DNA of 27,273 nucleotides from Priapulus caudatus (GCF_000485595.1 NW_014577215.1:299292-326564), one strand, 5' to 3'. Counted from the stretch's first letter, positions 10,856 to 21,871 are shown. Made by a program: numbers and translations. The notes: generated by a model not told the origin, from the sequence alone.

Positions 10856-12544
10856 TGTTTAAACTAGCCAGGTTACCACAGTCAAGAGCGCACTAGGTCG
10901 TCTTCTCGATCTTCGCACCTGGCTCTCCGGTCCATAGACCATATGAAGAGCCCGCAACCCGCTATATTATCTGACTCCTCCGTCACGATCATCCACACGA
11001 GCGCCGAGCGGCGCCCTCCGTCCACCTAATGCCCTACCATCCTCCCCACAACGCATCATAATTTATGGTTACAATAAACCGCAGTTCGCTTCTGTTCTCA
11101 CCCTTTTAAAGTATCAACGACAGAAAAGGTAACACCCCTGTCCTATTTATATTTATGCTTCTCTTTGTCTCACTTTCTCCGTCTCCTCGATTCTTTATCG
11201 GTGGTCTCTTTCAGCTCCTATTTTTAGCTCTCCTATTCACTCACCTCTCCTTTTTGGTCGCTTCTCCACCCCGCGTCCCCTCTCCGACGATATCAAGTCT
11301 AGAAATGCCACCGGTCCCTGTTACTCAGCCTCAACAGAAATATTTCTATACACTCTCAATCGACAAAGCGCGCCTTCGCACGCGGGCGCCACAATATATG
11401 CTCCGTCATCGAGAATACCGACCCTTCCCTTACTCTCAAACTCAAAACAACGAAAAACATGTTCTCTCCTCTCCAGCCGGCCTGCATGCCTACATGACAA
11501 TGCCTGCACAAAGGAAACTGACATCACCCCGTGTGGAGCCATCTCCCATCAGCCGCCTGCTAGACCTGCGGTGCGCATGTGTGTGCTGTGTGGCGAGGGT
11601 GAGGGGCAAGGAGGTTCTCCTATATACTGGCGCTAACTGCATACGGGTAAAATGCGCAGTTCGACTATTGTCCCCGGTGCACGTGGGCGTGCTAACACTT
11701 GCTTGTGGTGCGAGGTGCGGGGGTCAAGCACTACGACGGGGTACACATTGAGTCATTCTTAGCTGGACACAATCAGACATCTGATCGCGCACGAAGCAAC
11801 TAATGTAAAATTCTTGATCGCAACTTTCGGACCAGAGAATAACACGGCTGGAGCTGCCTATTAGGCTTCAACAAGCCACAAATGACCGAGGTCGCCTTGG
11901 CGACAACGAGTGTCGTGTAAGGGGTGACTGCAACGCCGCATCGCAGTACCGCGCGATCCAGCTTGTAACTCACCTGTCCCACTCCTCCCGCCCACTACCG
12001 CGAACACCGAAGCAATAGCACTGCGCATCCAGAATGCTATAGATACGTGGTGCTTTTCAAGTGCGTGCATTGCCAATCTCGGCAGCCCCGCGCAGCCGCG
12101 AACCTCATACAATTTCATTGTCGTACATGTCGCCCCTACACGCTTCTTCCGCTTTCTCCTGCGATATTCTCCGCAAAGCGACTATACGACTTCTCGGAGC
12201 GAACGCAGTCGCGGGCCTCGTCGCAACTTGACATCAATAGGTGTCGCTCACGGGCTTCTCCGCGTACGCGGCCCGCGAGATCGCCCGCCATGAACAAGCG
12301 AATGTTTGCGATATCATATTGTACGGCCGCACGCCCCGTGCGGACTAATCTGCGGCTATACCGGTGTGCGGACGTGCGCCGTCACGGGCGTCGGTAACGG
12401 CCGGAGTACTGAGAAGGATAGTCGGCGTCTCAGTATTTTGCCGTTGCATTCCATTAGTTACGGATGAAACAGGTCTCTTATAAATGCCCGTGGCTGCGCG
12501 TATAAAACGGAGAGCAGCTAGGTGCGAGCCTACGACGACGATGC

Positions 12545-12569
12545 NNNNNNNNNNNNNNNNNNNNNNNNN
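12545..12569. other. Assembly gap (25 N)
   Basis: Twenty-five Ns follow GCCTACGACGACGATGC, the point where copy C enters the 26-bp minisatellite. The gap is probably caused by that array, and its true length is unknown. Confidence 1.
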
Positions 12570-12745
12570 CGGCTACTGATGCTTGAGAGTAGCGTTGCTA
12601 CTGCGTACTATGCTACGAGAGTACGGCGTCGCCTACTGGGACTGATCTCGGAGTGGCCATCGCCTACTGGTCACTAAGTATGCGAGAGTAGGCCCATTGG
12701 TTAGCTGCGTACTGATGCTGATGAGTGGCATCGCTCCAGAACAAA
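12570..12745 (-). repeat. Degenerate copy of the 30-bp minisatellite
   Basis: Imperfect units such as CTACTGATGCTTGAGAGTAG and GTACTGATGCTGATGAGTGG match the complement of the 30-bp unit at 19511-19683 (AGAGTGGCGTTGCTACTGG plus TACTGATGCTG). It is in the opposite orientation to the copy C array, with many indels. Confidence 0.65.
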
Positions 12746-13135
12746 TATTGCAGAGTCCCCCACCGCTCTAGCTTGGTACGCCCACTGCTGTGAATCGCGA
12801 AGCCTTAGGAATTCAAGTGGTTGCAGATGCACACGCGTCCCGGATTAGGTTGACCTATAAGTAGGATCGTTAGGCCATTAGAATGTGGGGTTAGCTGGGG
12901 ACTGCTCCTAGGACGTTAACTATGTCATTAACAGTGGTACGCACAGCTTATCCATTATAAACACGCGATCCGATCAGTAGCAGCACAAGCTGCAACAGAC
13001 ACACAGTAATCTGCTGTATCCCCTCTCGGCCGCGTACGCCCTTAGTGAATTTTACACGAACCCCCCCCCCCCATCACCCACCACCCCCACCCGCTATCGC
13101 ACGTTGCTAATGTATACATCGATGACACGATCACA
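12746..13135. other. Copy B-specific unassigned stretch with poly-C tract
   Basis: This is absent from copy A, whose sequence jumps directly between the flanking homologies. It contains a run of about 13 C at 13060-13072 followed by CA/CCCAC-rich sequence. No gene is recognised. Confidence 0.5.
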
Positions 13136-14412
13136 TGGATCTGCTATACTTAACGTAAGCTACACAGCTAGTAAGCTAAAACCTTTATTTAACGACGTAA
13201 AAAACATGTTAGCACAAGACACCAATAAAATTGCGCGGACCTATCGTTCACCATGCCGTCTCATGAGTCATCGATGACGAGGATGCTCAGCAACCGACAT
13301 ATACGTCTCCTTATTGCGAACGGTACGCTCAAACAGCACTTAATCATGATCTCAACGAGCCACGTAATCGAGCCGCCGATGCCTCCGTCGTGCATGAGCA
13401 GCTCAAAGCAGTTTGAACTACTGCGTTTGCTGAAAATCCACTGCTTGTTTCCGGTGCCAGTGGATGAGAGCGCCATCGCTGCGTCGGAACGCGATGCCGC
13501 CTCGGTTCTATCAAAACCCCTGCGAGACCGCCCACAGAAAAATAGCTAAAAATTGGAGACGCCCTGCCATGCGCCTATAGACCAGAGGAATCTGTTGGCA
13601 GTGTGTGTATCGCCTGGCATGAGCAATCTCACTCTGAGATCCGCAAGCTGCCTACGCACCCCCCCCCCGCCGGGGGGCTCCGTGTTTGATAGCCATGAGT
13701 ATGTATACGCTCCCGCGCGCGCCCACGCACGCACGAGCGCCGATGCTGCGCGAACGCAAGAATACGATGAGGCGAAGTCGGTAGTTGATAAAATCCCAGG
13801 AAACATCGCAAGCGAGCGGAAAGCGGCCTCTAAGAAACGCACAGCTGTTGTTCCAAGCAACCCGCCAAAAGCACGAACAGCTATCGCCGCTGTCACGTCA
13901 CATCTCCGCCCGATCAACGCGCAAACGGACGCGGCGCAAAAATCTTTTTTTCAGAACTCGAGCACCAAAGGAAGAGACACTCGGCTACTTCCTGCCGACT
14001 GATGCTGACGATGCACGTCACTCGGCACGACCTCCAGCCAAGTTATTCTCCGGGCGACATCATCTTGCTGGCTTCACAACACGCGCGATCTCCAAGAGAT
14101 AAGATCAGCATTCCCAAGATAAACAGCCAGCGACTTGCGCGAGAGACGGCAAATCTCTAAAATAATAATGCATCCGCCGCCATGGTCATTTGGCATAACA
14201 CAACAACAGGTCTCATGCTCGCAGGAGGGCGCAGAAGCCTCGCAAGTGTCTTCTTAGGCGAGCAAGAAGTCGTGTGCCGGCAACGTCCGCCCGGCGGCCT
14301 GCCGAGCGTCGTCGGCCTCGCAGAGCGCTGTCGAGTGTCCACGCCGCGCGGATCTCAGGACACACGCGCCCAGCTTCCACCTGATGCGGCCGTGGATTGA
14401 GTGTTAGTCCAT

Positions 14413-14541
14413 CATCTCTCGCGCGCGCACCCCATCTCTCTCCTCTCTCTCGCCCTTCTCTCTTCTCTCTCTCTCTCTCTCCGTCTCTCTCTCTTCTCTC
14501 TCTCGCTCTCGCTCTCCTCTGCTCTCCTCTGATCTGCTCTG

Positions 14542-14577
<36 letters not shown>

Positions 14578-14935
14578 GTCCTCTCTCTACTCTCGGTCTC
14601 TTTCTCTGTCTCTTCCTCTGTCTCTTCTCGTCCTGCTCTCGCTCTCTCTCTCTGTCTCTGTCTCTCTGTCTCTGTCTCTGTCTCTGTCTCTGTCTCTGGC
14701 CGCAGTCGCTTCGCCTGTCCGCTTGTTTATCCTCGCTGTCGCTGCGCTGTCGCTGTGCTCTCTGTCTCTCCTGTCTCTCTGTCTCTCTGTCTCTCTGTCT
14801 CTCATGTCTCTCTGTGCGTCTCTCTCTCTCTCGTCTCTCTCTCCGCTCTCTCGTCTCTCTCTCTCTCTCTCTCTATCGCCTCGCAACGCCAGCTCTCTCT
14901 ATCTCTCTCTTATCTCTGTGTATCTATCTTTTTCA
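14413..14935 (+). repeat. TC-rich microsatellite tract
   Basis: About 520 bp of TC, CTCTCTG and CTGTCT repeats. It continues the CT run that flanks copy B, equivalent to the GA run at position 1 of copy A. The 230-codon Leu/Ser/Cys ORF through it is a repeat translation. Confidence 0.95.
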
Positions 14936-15104
14936 TCCTCTTTCTTCGTTATGCATCCTTATATATCTATCTAAGTCTATCTATCTATCTACTCTATCTA
15001 CCTCTATCTATCTACTCTTATCTATTTATCTACTCTACTATCCTATCTATACTATCTATCTATCCATCTATCCTAATCTTTCTTTCTAGTCTATCTACTT
15101 CTAC

Positions 15105-15136
<32 letters not shown>

Positions 15137-15229
15137 GCCTACCTATACTATCTATCTATCTTATACGAATCTATCTATACTATCTACTATCTTATCTATC
15201 TATCTATCTATCTATCTAACTATCCATCC

Positions 15230-15261
<32 letters not shown>

Positions 15262-15501
15262 GATCTATCTAATCTACTCTATCTGAGTCTATCTATCTAT
15301 ACTATAATATATCTATCTTATTATCTACCTCTATCTAGCTCTAGTCTATCTATTCGATCTATTATCGATCGATCTAACTATCTCCTCTAGCTTAGGTCTA
15401 TCTATCTATCTATCTATCATCTATCTGTCCTACTCTATCTATGCTACTATCTATCTATCTATCTATCTATCTAGTCAGTCGTACCGGTATCCTATTGTAT
15501 A

Positions 15502-15532
<31 letters not shown>

Positions 15533-15768
15533 TATCTGATCTAGTCTATCTATCTATCTATCTATCCATCCTACTTATCTACCGCTATCTATTCTACACT
15601 ACAACTACTCTCATCGTATATATACTATCCTATCTATCTATCTATCGTATCTATCCCTATCCTATCTATCCTATCTATCATATCTATCTATCATATCCTA
15701 TCTATCTAGTCTATTATTTATCTATCTATCTATCATCTACTCTATCTATCTATCTATCTCTCCCCTTC
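14936..15768 (+). repeat. TATC tetranucleotide microsatellite
   Basis: More than 800 bp of imperfect TATC units, with perfect runs of up to about nine units (for example 15233-15260, 15503-15530) broken by short indels. The peptides (YLSIYLS type) come from the repeat. Confidence 0.97.
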
Positions 15769-16215
15769 TCACCACACCACCGATCTATCACACTCTCCTA
15801 CTACGAGAAATCTTGATAATAATCTGCTTTGTGCAAGCGTGTATTCTGTAACGATATTACAAAAGAATATTAATTTTGCCTTCCGCGATTCATGCTCTTG
15901 CTGTTGGCTAGCTCGCGTCTTCATCATACTCTCTACTTCCTCTTCGCCCTCAATCTTCCTCTCTATACCTTCGCCCTGGACAACGCCAATAAAACACAAT
16001 GTAATATTATCGAAAATCAACCACCCCCCGCTGCCGCGTCTCTCGCGGCATGCTTGCCACCGCCCAACATCTACGCATTCGCACAATCGGCATCTGCCGT
16101 TATATCGAGCCCCGTCGGATAATCAATAGCGTTGAAACAGTTAACTATGCATGGCTTCTCACGCCCGCTCTTGCCGCCGCCCCGCCGCCACGCGCTCGGC
16201 TGCCGCGGACGCCCT
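15769..16215. other. Spacer between microsatellite tracts
   Basis: About 450 bp of ordinary complexity. Short ORFs exist (for example minus 15769-16086, 105 aa) but show no recognisable domain. No RNA gene was seen. Confidence 0.4.
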
Positions 16216-16224
16216 CGTCGCCAT

Positions 16225-16423
16225 CACCACCACACCACACACCACACACACACACACCAACACACACACACACACACACACACACAAACCACACACACAC
16301 ACACACACACACACAACAACACGCACGCACGCACGCACGCACGCCACGCACGCACGCAGCGCACGCACGCCCACGGCCACGCACGCACGCACGCACGCAC
16401 GCGCCACGCACACATCACAACAC

Positions 16424-16480
<57 letters not shown>

Positions 16481-16485
16481 CTGTG
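16225..16485 (+). repeat. CA and CACG/GCAC microsatellites
   Basis: A CA run (16240-16318), a CACG-type tetranucleotide run (16320-16415) and a second CA run (16425-16478). Alternating purine-pyrimidine sequence of this kind can adopt Z-DNA. The His/Thr and Cys/Val ORFs on the two strands are repeat translations. Confidence 0.97.
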
Positions 16486-16499
16486 ACAGCGGAAAATCT

Positions 16500-16845
16500 C
16501 TGCTGCTGACTGGATGATGATCGCGTGTATGGGGGTGGTCGGTGGTGGGTGTGGTTTGCTAGTGCTACTGCACTGCTGCCTACTGCCTACCTACTATACT
16601 GCGGCTGCTGCTGCCTTGCTGCTACTGCTGCTGCGCTGTTACGAGCTTACTGCTGCTGCCCTGACTGTACTACGTCATTACTGCCTGCTGCTGCTGCTCC
16701 TGCTGCTGCTTGCTGCTGCTGGCTGCTACTGCTGCTGTTCAAAGCTGCTTCTGCCTACATGCTGCCTGCTGTACTACTACTGCGCTGCTGCTGCTGCTGC
16801 CTGGCCCTGCTGCTACTGCCCTAACTACTACTACTAGCTGCTGTT
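16500..16845 (+). repeat. CTG-rich trinucleotide tract at the edge of copy C
   Basis: Interrupted CTG/CTA/CTT triplets over about 290 bp end in CTGCTGTTGCTGTCAAGATT. The same end sequence borders the CAG tract of copy A (complement of 3515-3520). The tract is far longer here than in A (about 65 bp). Poly-Leu and poly-Ala ORFs are repeat translations. Confidence 0.9.
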
Positions 16846-16849
16846 GCTG

Positions 16850-19410
16850 TCAAGATTACGCTCGCCACACGTATGGTCCCAAACGCCGAATCCACTAACG
16901 GCGACTTCAATTCAAAGACTGCGCGAGCGCTCGAGCTACAACGACACCTCGCCACGTGCGTCCCTTGTTACATGCTCGACTCATCGCAGCATCGGCTATA
17001 TTACGCGCTGAGTAACTCCGCACGCCATAGGTGTTGCGGCGAAGCTGGTTTCGTTCGCCACCTAGCAGCCTGCGTCAGCTAGCATCCCCCACCCCGTGTT
17101 TACACCTGCACTGGTCACGCTCCCCGTACCTGCATCCGCCGACTTGAAAACGTAAAACCGAATCGTAGTAAAATTAATGTCATGAGCGCACTTTCGGCCC
17201 CCATGCAGTAGTGCGATTAGGAGGATGCTTAAAGTCTAGCGTAAAACCCGCAAAGTACTCAATAATTGCGGCATTCTAAAACAAGCAGCAATGCTCATGT
17301 CTGATAACCAAACATAAAAACCTACATCATTCACATTAAACACTAGATGCACAGGTGGCCTTTCATATACGTTAGCATACATAGCACGCCAGAGAAATGC
17401 ACCGGCTACTACAGCGTAACATTGCAGCGTTTAGCGGAGTGCTTTGCGTGTGGTGGGTTTCCACAGGGGGGTGGTGGAGCCTTTACGTAGGCCGGCGCGG
17501 GCCGAGCACACCGACGAGAGGACAATAATGTTGACATCAGAGGACACGCATTACTCTGAATTGCACGTGATGCAAAGAAGCAGCCAGCTTCTAACGCGTA
17601 ACTTACGTCTAAAGATATGTGGTAATAAAAGCGACAGATCTGACATAACCCATAGAGAATCATGCCATCGCCTATCGCCAACATGACATGGTATATTAAA
17701 GCACAATCAAATCAACACATTCATTCCGCCTGAGCTGTAAACAGATGGAATCAATCACTCACTGTGTTTAACACTACCAGGCCACCAGTCACACCTACTC
17801 TTTCTCAGTCTTCACGCTCATCATCCCAGTAGAAAGCCCAACCCTTTATCGCCTCTCGAATATCCACACACCTAGATGCCCCTAGCCAATTCCTCCCACA
17901 ACGCATATAATTACTGGTTACAATAAAAACACGCAGTCCTTACTGATTTCTCACCCTTTTAATATATCAACGACAGAAAAAGCGTAAACACCCCTGCTCT
18001 ATATTTTTATGCTTCTCTTTCTCACTTTCTCGTACTCCCTCGATCTTTATCGGTGCAGTCTCTTCAGCTCCTCTATTTTTAGCTCTCTATGTCACTCACT
18101 CTCCTTTTTGTGTCGCCTTCTTCCACCCAGCCCCTCTCACATATCAAGCTCTCAGAAATGCGCGCCACTCCTGGTTACTAGCTCACAGAAAATATTTTCT
18201 ATACATCAATCGACAAAAGCGCCCCCTTCAGCGCACCAAATATCATCCCCTCAGAGAATACCCTTCTTGATACTCTCACAATCAGTGCACAACAGACGAA
18301 AAAACATGTTTCCTGCGTCCCTCTCAGGCCGCGCCTTGCACTACATGAATCTCTGCACAAAGGAAACTGACATCACCAGCGTGTGGACTCAGCCCCTCCT
18401 AGCCTGGCGTGCCGCATGTGCCTGTTCGCCTGTGCCGACGGTGAGGTGGCAAGCGGAGGTTCTCCCATATACTCGCCGTAACTGCATATCGGGTAAAAAG
18501 CGACAGCTTCGGACATTTCGCCCGCTTGCACGGTGGGTGCGAACACTGCTCTGTGGGGAGGTGCGGGTCTCAACTACGACGGGGCTACACATTGAGTCAT
18601 TCTGTACTGGAGGACAATCAAACATCTGATCGCGCGAACAACTAACTGTAAAAAGTTCTGTATCGCAACTTGTCGGACAGAGATACACGGCTGAGCGGGC
18701 GGGACTCAGCCGCTATTAGCTTCAACAAAGCCACGAAGATAACGATGCGGTCGCCGCCTTGGCGCACACGGGTCTGTAGCGGGTGACTGCCAAACCCGCA
18801 TCAGTAACGCGGATAGTTAAACTCCCTATTCCCCACTCCCGCCACACCGACGGAACCACCAGACAATAGCACTGCCATCCAGAAATGCTATAGATACCTC
18901 AAGCGTGCATGCGAATTCGCAGCCGCGCACGAACTCAGTTAGCACATTTACATGTCGTACATTCGCCCCTAACCTTTTAACGTTCTCCTGATATTCTCCG
19001 CAAAGCACTTACGCTCTCGGAGGAAGGAAAGCTCCGCGGTCGTCCGCAACTTGACAGATAGGGGGTGGCGGCCCACTTCCTCCAAGCGTACGCCGCCCCG
19101 GAGATCCGCCGCCGGATAACCAAAGCGGAATGTTGCGATAAATATCTTCTACGCCGGAATAATCTGCGGTATAGTGGGGCACGGTCACGGGGTGTAACGG
19201 CGGAATGTTTTTTGTTTTTTTTTTTTTTTCGTGTTCGTGGGCGTTTGATATCACTCTTAATTCTGCTTGGGGTGCGTTGTTGGTTGCTGTGTGGGGTGCT
19301 CAGGTCTATTTGCTGCTTGTCTCATTTGCCATAGATACGCGGCATGAAACATTTATAAATGCCTTTGCTGCGTATAAACGGAGAGAGCTAGCGGCTGCGA
19401 GCCTACGACG
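16850..19410 (-). repeat. Large dispersed repeat family, copy C (inverted)
   Basis: Reverse complement of A from about 3530 to 1190, with continuous landmarks: AACGCCGAATCCACTAACGG, CAGCTAGCATCCCCCACCCC, ACACTACCAGGCCACC and ATTTATAAATGCC. Differences are mostly short indels. One substitution block at about 19205-19340, containing a T-run of about 15, replaces about 80 bp of A/B sequence. No coding frame is shared with A or B. Confidence 0.85.
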
Positions 19411-19505
19411 ACGCATGACAGACAGCAGTCGCCACGCATGGCGATGACGAACAGCAGCTCGCCACGACCGACGATGACGACAGCAGTCGCACGACGACGA
19501 TGACG
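19405..19505 (-). repeat. 26-bp minisatellite, second location
   Basis: Units such as CGATGACGACAGCAGTCGCA are the complement of the 4869-5199 array. About three to four degraded copies are present. Confidence 0.8.
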
Positions 19506-19510
19506 ACAGC

Positions 19511-19683
19511 CAGCATCAGTACCAGTAGCGACGCCACTCTCAGCATCAGTACCAGTAGCAACGCCACTCTCAGCATCAGTACCAGCAGCAACGCCACTCT
19601 CAGCATCAGTACCAGTAGCAACGCCACTCTCAGCATCAGTACCAGCAGCGATGCCACTCTCAGCATCAGTACCAGCAGCGATG
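19511..19683 (+). repeat. 30-bp minisatellite, 5.8 units
   Basis: Units of exactly 30 bp begin CAGCATCAGTACCAGTAGCA and end ACGCCACTCT. They start at 19511, 19541, 19571, 19601, 19631 and 19661, and differ by a few single-base changes only. In the plus frame each gives SISTSS(D/N)ATL. Since 30 is a multiple of three, other frames are also open and the ORF 19500-19955 is not good evidence of a gene. Unit length is perfectly kept, unlike the indel-rich copy at 12570-12745. Confidence 0.95.
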
Positions 19684-19689
19684 TGGGTG

Positions 19690-20782
19690 CATGTGGAGAG
19701 TGCCGGCCTTTCCAAACATCAGCCAGTTACAAGATGCAAATGATAGCCCTTGGCCGGACTGCCGGCCGCTGTGAGAACGCGCCTTCCTTGTTTCTCTTCA
19801 TATCTGCTTTCCCCCGCTCTGCCTCCTGGTTTATTTTGAAAACACCTCAAACCGCTCCCCGAGTATTGGGTTTGCTGGTTTGTTATATTAAAGTATGCCT
19901 TCTGGCCGCCAGCGGATTGATTCTGCGGCGCATAGATGGCCGATACCCGCGGTAACCACCAGCAGCTGCACAAACATTCGCCGCGAACGAGCGGGCGTCA
20001 GTCTACGCAGAATACACATCTAGAAGTGTGTCTATTTCTCCAAATAAGATTCCTGAGAGGCTCGTAACAAGTTGTCGGCATACCTTGTTGACTGGCGCCA
20101 CTTCGGCGAGTGCGCACGGCCTCCGGTCGGCTCGACGCTTGCGCGGCAGTCTAAGCCAGAATTAGAGGCAAGGAAAAGAACATCGTGATTGGCTTTGCTG
20201 AATGTTGATTCTGCGAGAGATAATGATATTATTGGTATGTGATATTAATGCAAGCTGCTGCTCCACGCCCTGTCATGGTTGACGGCACGTCGAAATTAGC
20301 AGTCGATGCCGTAATTACGTCGGTTCGGTGAAATTGTCAGACGACGGCGTCCATGTTTAGGCTTACGTACGTTGCTTGGACTCAGCCGCTGTGAAAGCAC
20401 GCCATGTATAGCATGACGTTTCCATTATGAACCATTCATCGGTATAAATGTCAAAATGCGGAAAGTAAGTGAGGGACCCCGCCGTACGCATGCGCCGGGG
20501 GCATGCCGCCGCGTGGACGTGCCGTGTGCACGGTGTGTGCCGTGTGCCGACAGCACGGACCTGTGTAGCTACTACCCCAGCATTAAGTCCTCTGTAATAT
20601 TGAGATGTACACTAACGCTACAGTATATCATGATCGTGACACGCAATGCTATATAGCATGATATTATTGGGTTACGTCATTGTTTTCTATTGTGTGTCTC
20701 TGATGAAATTCTATTATGGAACAATAGGAAAATTGGAAATGGCTGAGCAGAGCTGATTGATAAAACTTGATTCCCTATTACA
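19690..20782. other. Unassigned stretch
   Basis: About 1.1 kb without recognisable genes. A 66-codon plus ORF (20456-20656) starts ATGCGGAAAGTAAGTGAG, which contains a splice-donor-like GTAAGT, but nothing else supports an exon. A phrase at 20110-20145 loosely resembles part of copy A (3420-3455). Confidence 0.4.
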
Positions 20783-21078
20783 AATGCTGAGAGGGTCTAT
20801 GTCCCCCGGGGTACTGCCGAAACGTACCCTGGGTACGGTCCGGTATACCGGAACGTACACTGGTACTATCTAATATGTCGGACCGTACCTCGCCTACTCC
20901 ACTAATGAGTCTAGGGAGTCGCCTACGCCTACTCCCTAACCCTAACCCTAACCCTGACCCTAACCCTAACCCTAATTCTAATCATATCAAATAGTTACCA
21001 GGGTACGTTCCGGTATACCGGATTGTACCCAGGGTACGTTCCGGCAGTACTCTGGGGGACATAGACCCTATGAGCATT
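20783..21078. mobile_element. MITE-like TIR element carrying a telomere-like core
   Basis: The two ends are inverted copies of about 94 bp. The left reads AATGCTGAGAGGGTCTATGT and the complement of the right reads AATGCTCATAGGGTCTATGT, with roughly 90% identity inward. Each end contains the palindrome CCGGTATACCGG. The core holds CGCCTACGCCTACTCCCTAA followed by about seven CCCTAA-type units (20931-20975). No ORF or transposase is present, so movement would depend on an enzyme supplied in trans, or the element is a palindromic satellite. No clear target-site duplication was found. Confidence 0.75.
20931..20975 (+). repeat. Interstitial CCCTAA telomere-like tract
   Basis: CCCTAA units with one CCCTGA variant, ending CCCTAATTCTAATC. 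It is enclosed by the inverted ends of the surrounding element, so it is not a chromosome end. Confidence 0.9.
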
Positions 21079-21860
21079 ACGCTGCAACCATTTGGGCGAT
21101 CATTGCTGTATATGGTTTTTGCGCTGGTGCGATGGATCAAACGGTAGAACAATAGTAGGTGGTCTAGTAAATAGACAAATCTGTCATTAGCTACCCTTGA
21201 TAATAAGCATGTACACAGCAGCAATGCATATCTGATAGTGCCTTGTGCAGCAATAAAAGTACATCGTGTAACCACAATGGCACATATAATAATACAACCT
21301 GTAGAAATAGGAATATATCATACCATGTACCATGCACACTTGCTAACACGCTATTAGTATCCGTTATAAACATAACAAATGATCTTATTTTTTCATCAGA
21401 CCGGATAGTAGCGGGCTGTACACGCAAAAGTATAAAACAGACACGGTCTAGATGTCATTAGCACATTTATTGGGTTTTCACGCAGAATATAATTCTGCAT
21501 AACGAATAATAAATTGCATGAAAGAGCACCAAGTTGACTTGATGCCGGTCGACGGAATTGCAGAGCAAGAGGCGGCAGCTGCAGCGGCAGACTGATAGGC
21601 TCTGATGGATGGCTGCATTCGAATCTACTATGTGGTAAATTGTAATAATCGGAAGCCAGAAAGGCACGATTTTCGCCATCAGATGAAATTCTAACCCTGC
21701 CGAAAGATATCATTAGGCCTGATTACATTTACTGTCATTTAAATCTCGAGGCATTTTCATTATTGCGTTGATAGCTTCCGGACTATATGATTTCCGGACG
21801 GATTTCATAAAAAAACACGCTACCCTCGTACGCTGAGATTGCACGTACACTAGTGGCGTA
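21079..21860. other. Unassigned stretch with a weak minus-strand ORF
   Basis: Mixed DNA. A minus ORF at 21396-21713 (105 codons) has non-repetitive composition and could contain an exon, with an acceptor-like CTTTCGGCAG near its start. An overlapping second frame (21467-21679) stops inside an AATAAA. No family is recognised, so neither is called. Confidence 0.3.
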
Positions 21861-21871
21861 ACCGCGCATGA

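Larger units (their letters stand above)
10855..14430 (-). repeat. Large dispersed repeat family, copy B (inverted)
   Basis: Reverse complement of A 1-2675, in two parts. Positions 14430 to about 13140 match A 1 to about 1180. Positions 12540 to 10855 match A 1190 to 2675. Between them is B-specific DNA (12570-13130) with a degraded minisatellite. Differences from A are dominated by one- to ten-base indels. The left part (10880-11020) has extra sequence absent from A. ORFs such as 11155-11751 (+) and 13553-14002 (+) run through it but have no conserved counterpart in the other copies. Confidence 0.85.

Noticed and set aside
11155-11751. 198-codon plus ORF in copy B
   Set aside because: Copies A and C break this frame with indels, and its N-terminal half is CT-rich. 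There is no recognised domain.
14397-15219. Long Leu/Ser/Ile-rich ORFs (up to 230 codons)
   Set aside because: They are translations of TC and TATC microsatellites, with similar peptides in overlapping frames.
16050-16517. His/Thr-rich and Cys/Val-rich ORFs on both strands
   Set aside because: They result from CA and CACG repeats. Open frames exist on both strands in several phases.
16514-16898. Poly-Leu/Ala/Cys ORFs
   Set aside because: They are products of the CTG tract with no non-repeat domain.
20456-20656. 66-codon ORF with a GTAAGT near its start
   Set aside because: A single donor-like hexamer with no acceptor, domain or conservation is not enough to call an exon.
20931-20975. True chromosome end
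   Set aside because: The CCCTAA run is short, flanked on both sides by inverted terminal repeats, and followed by kilobases of other DNA.
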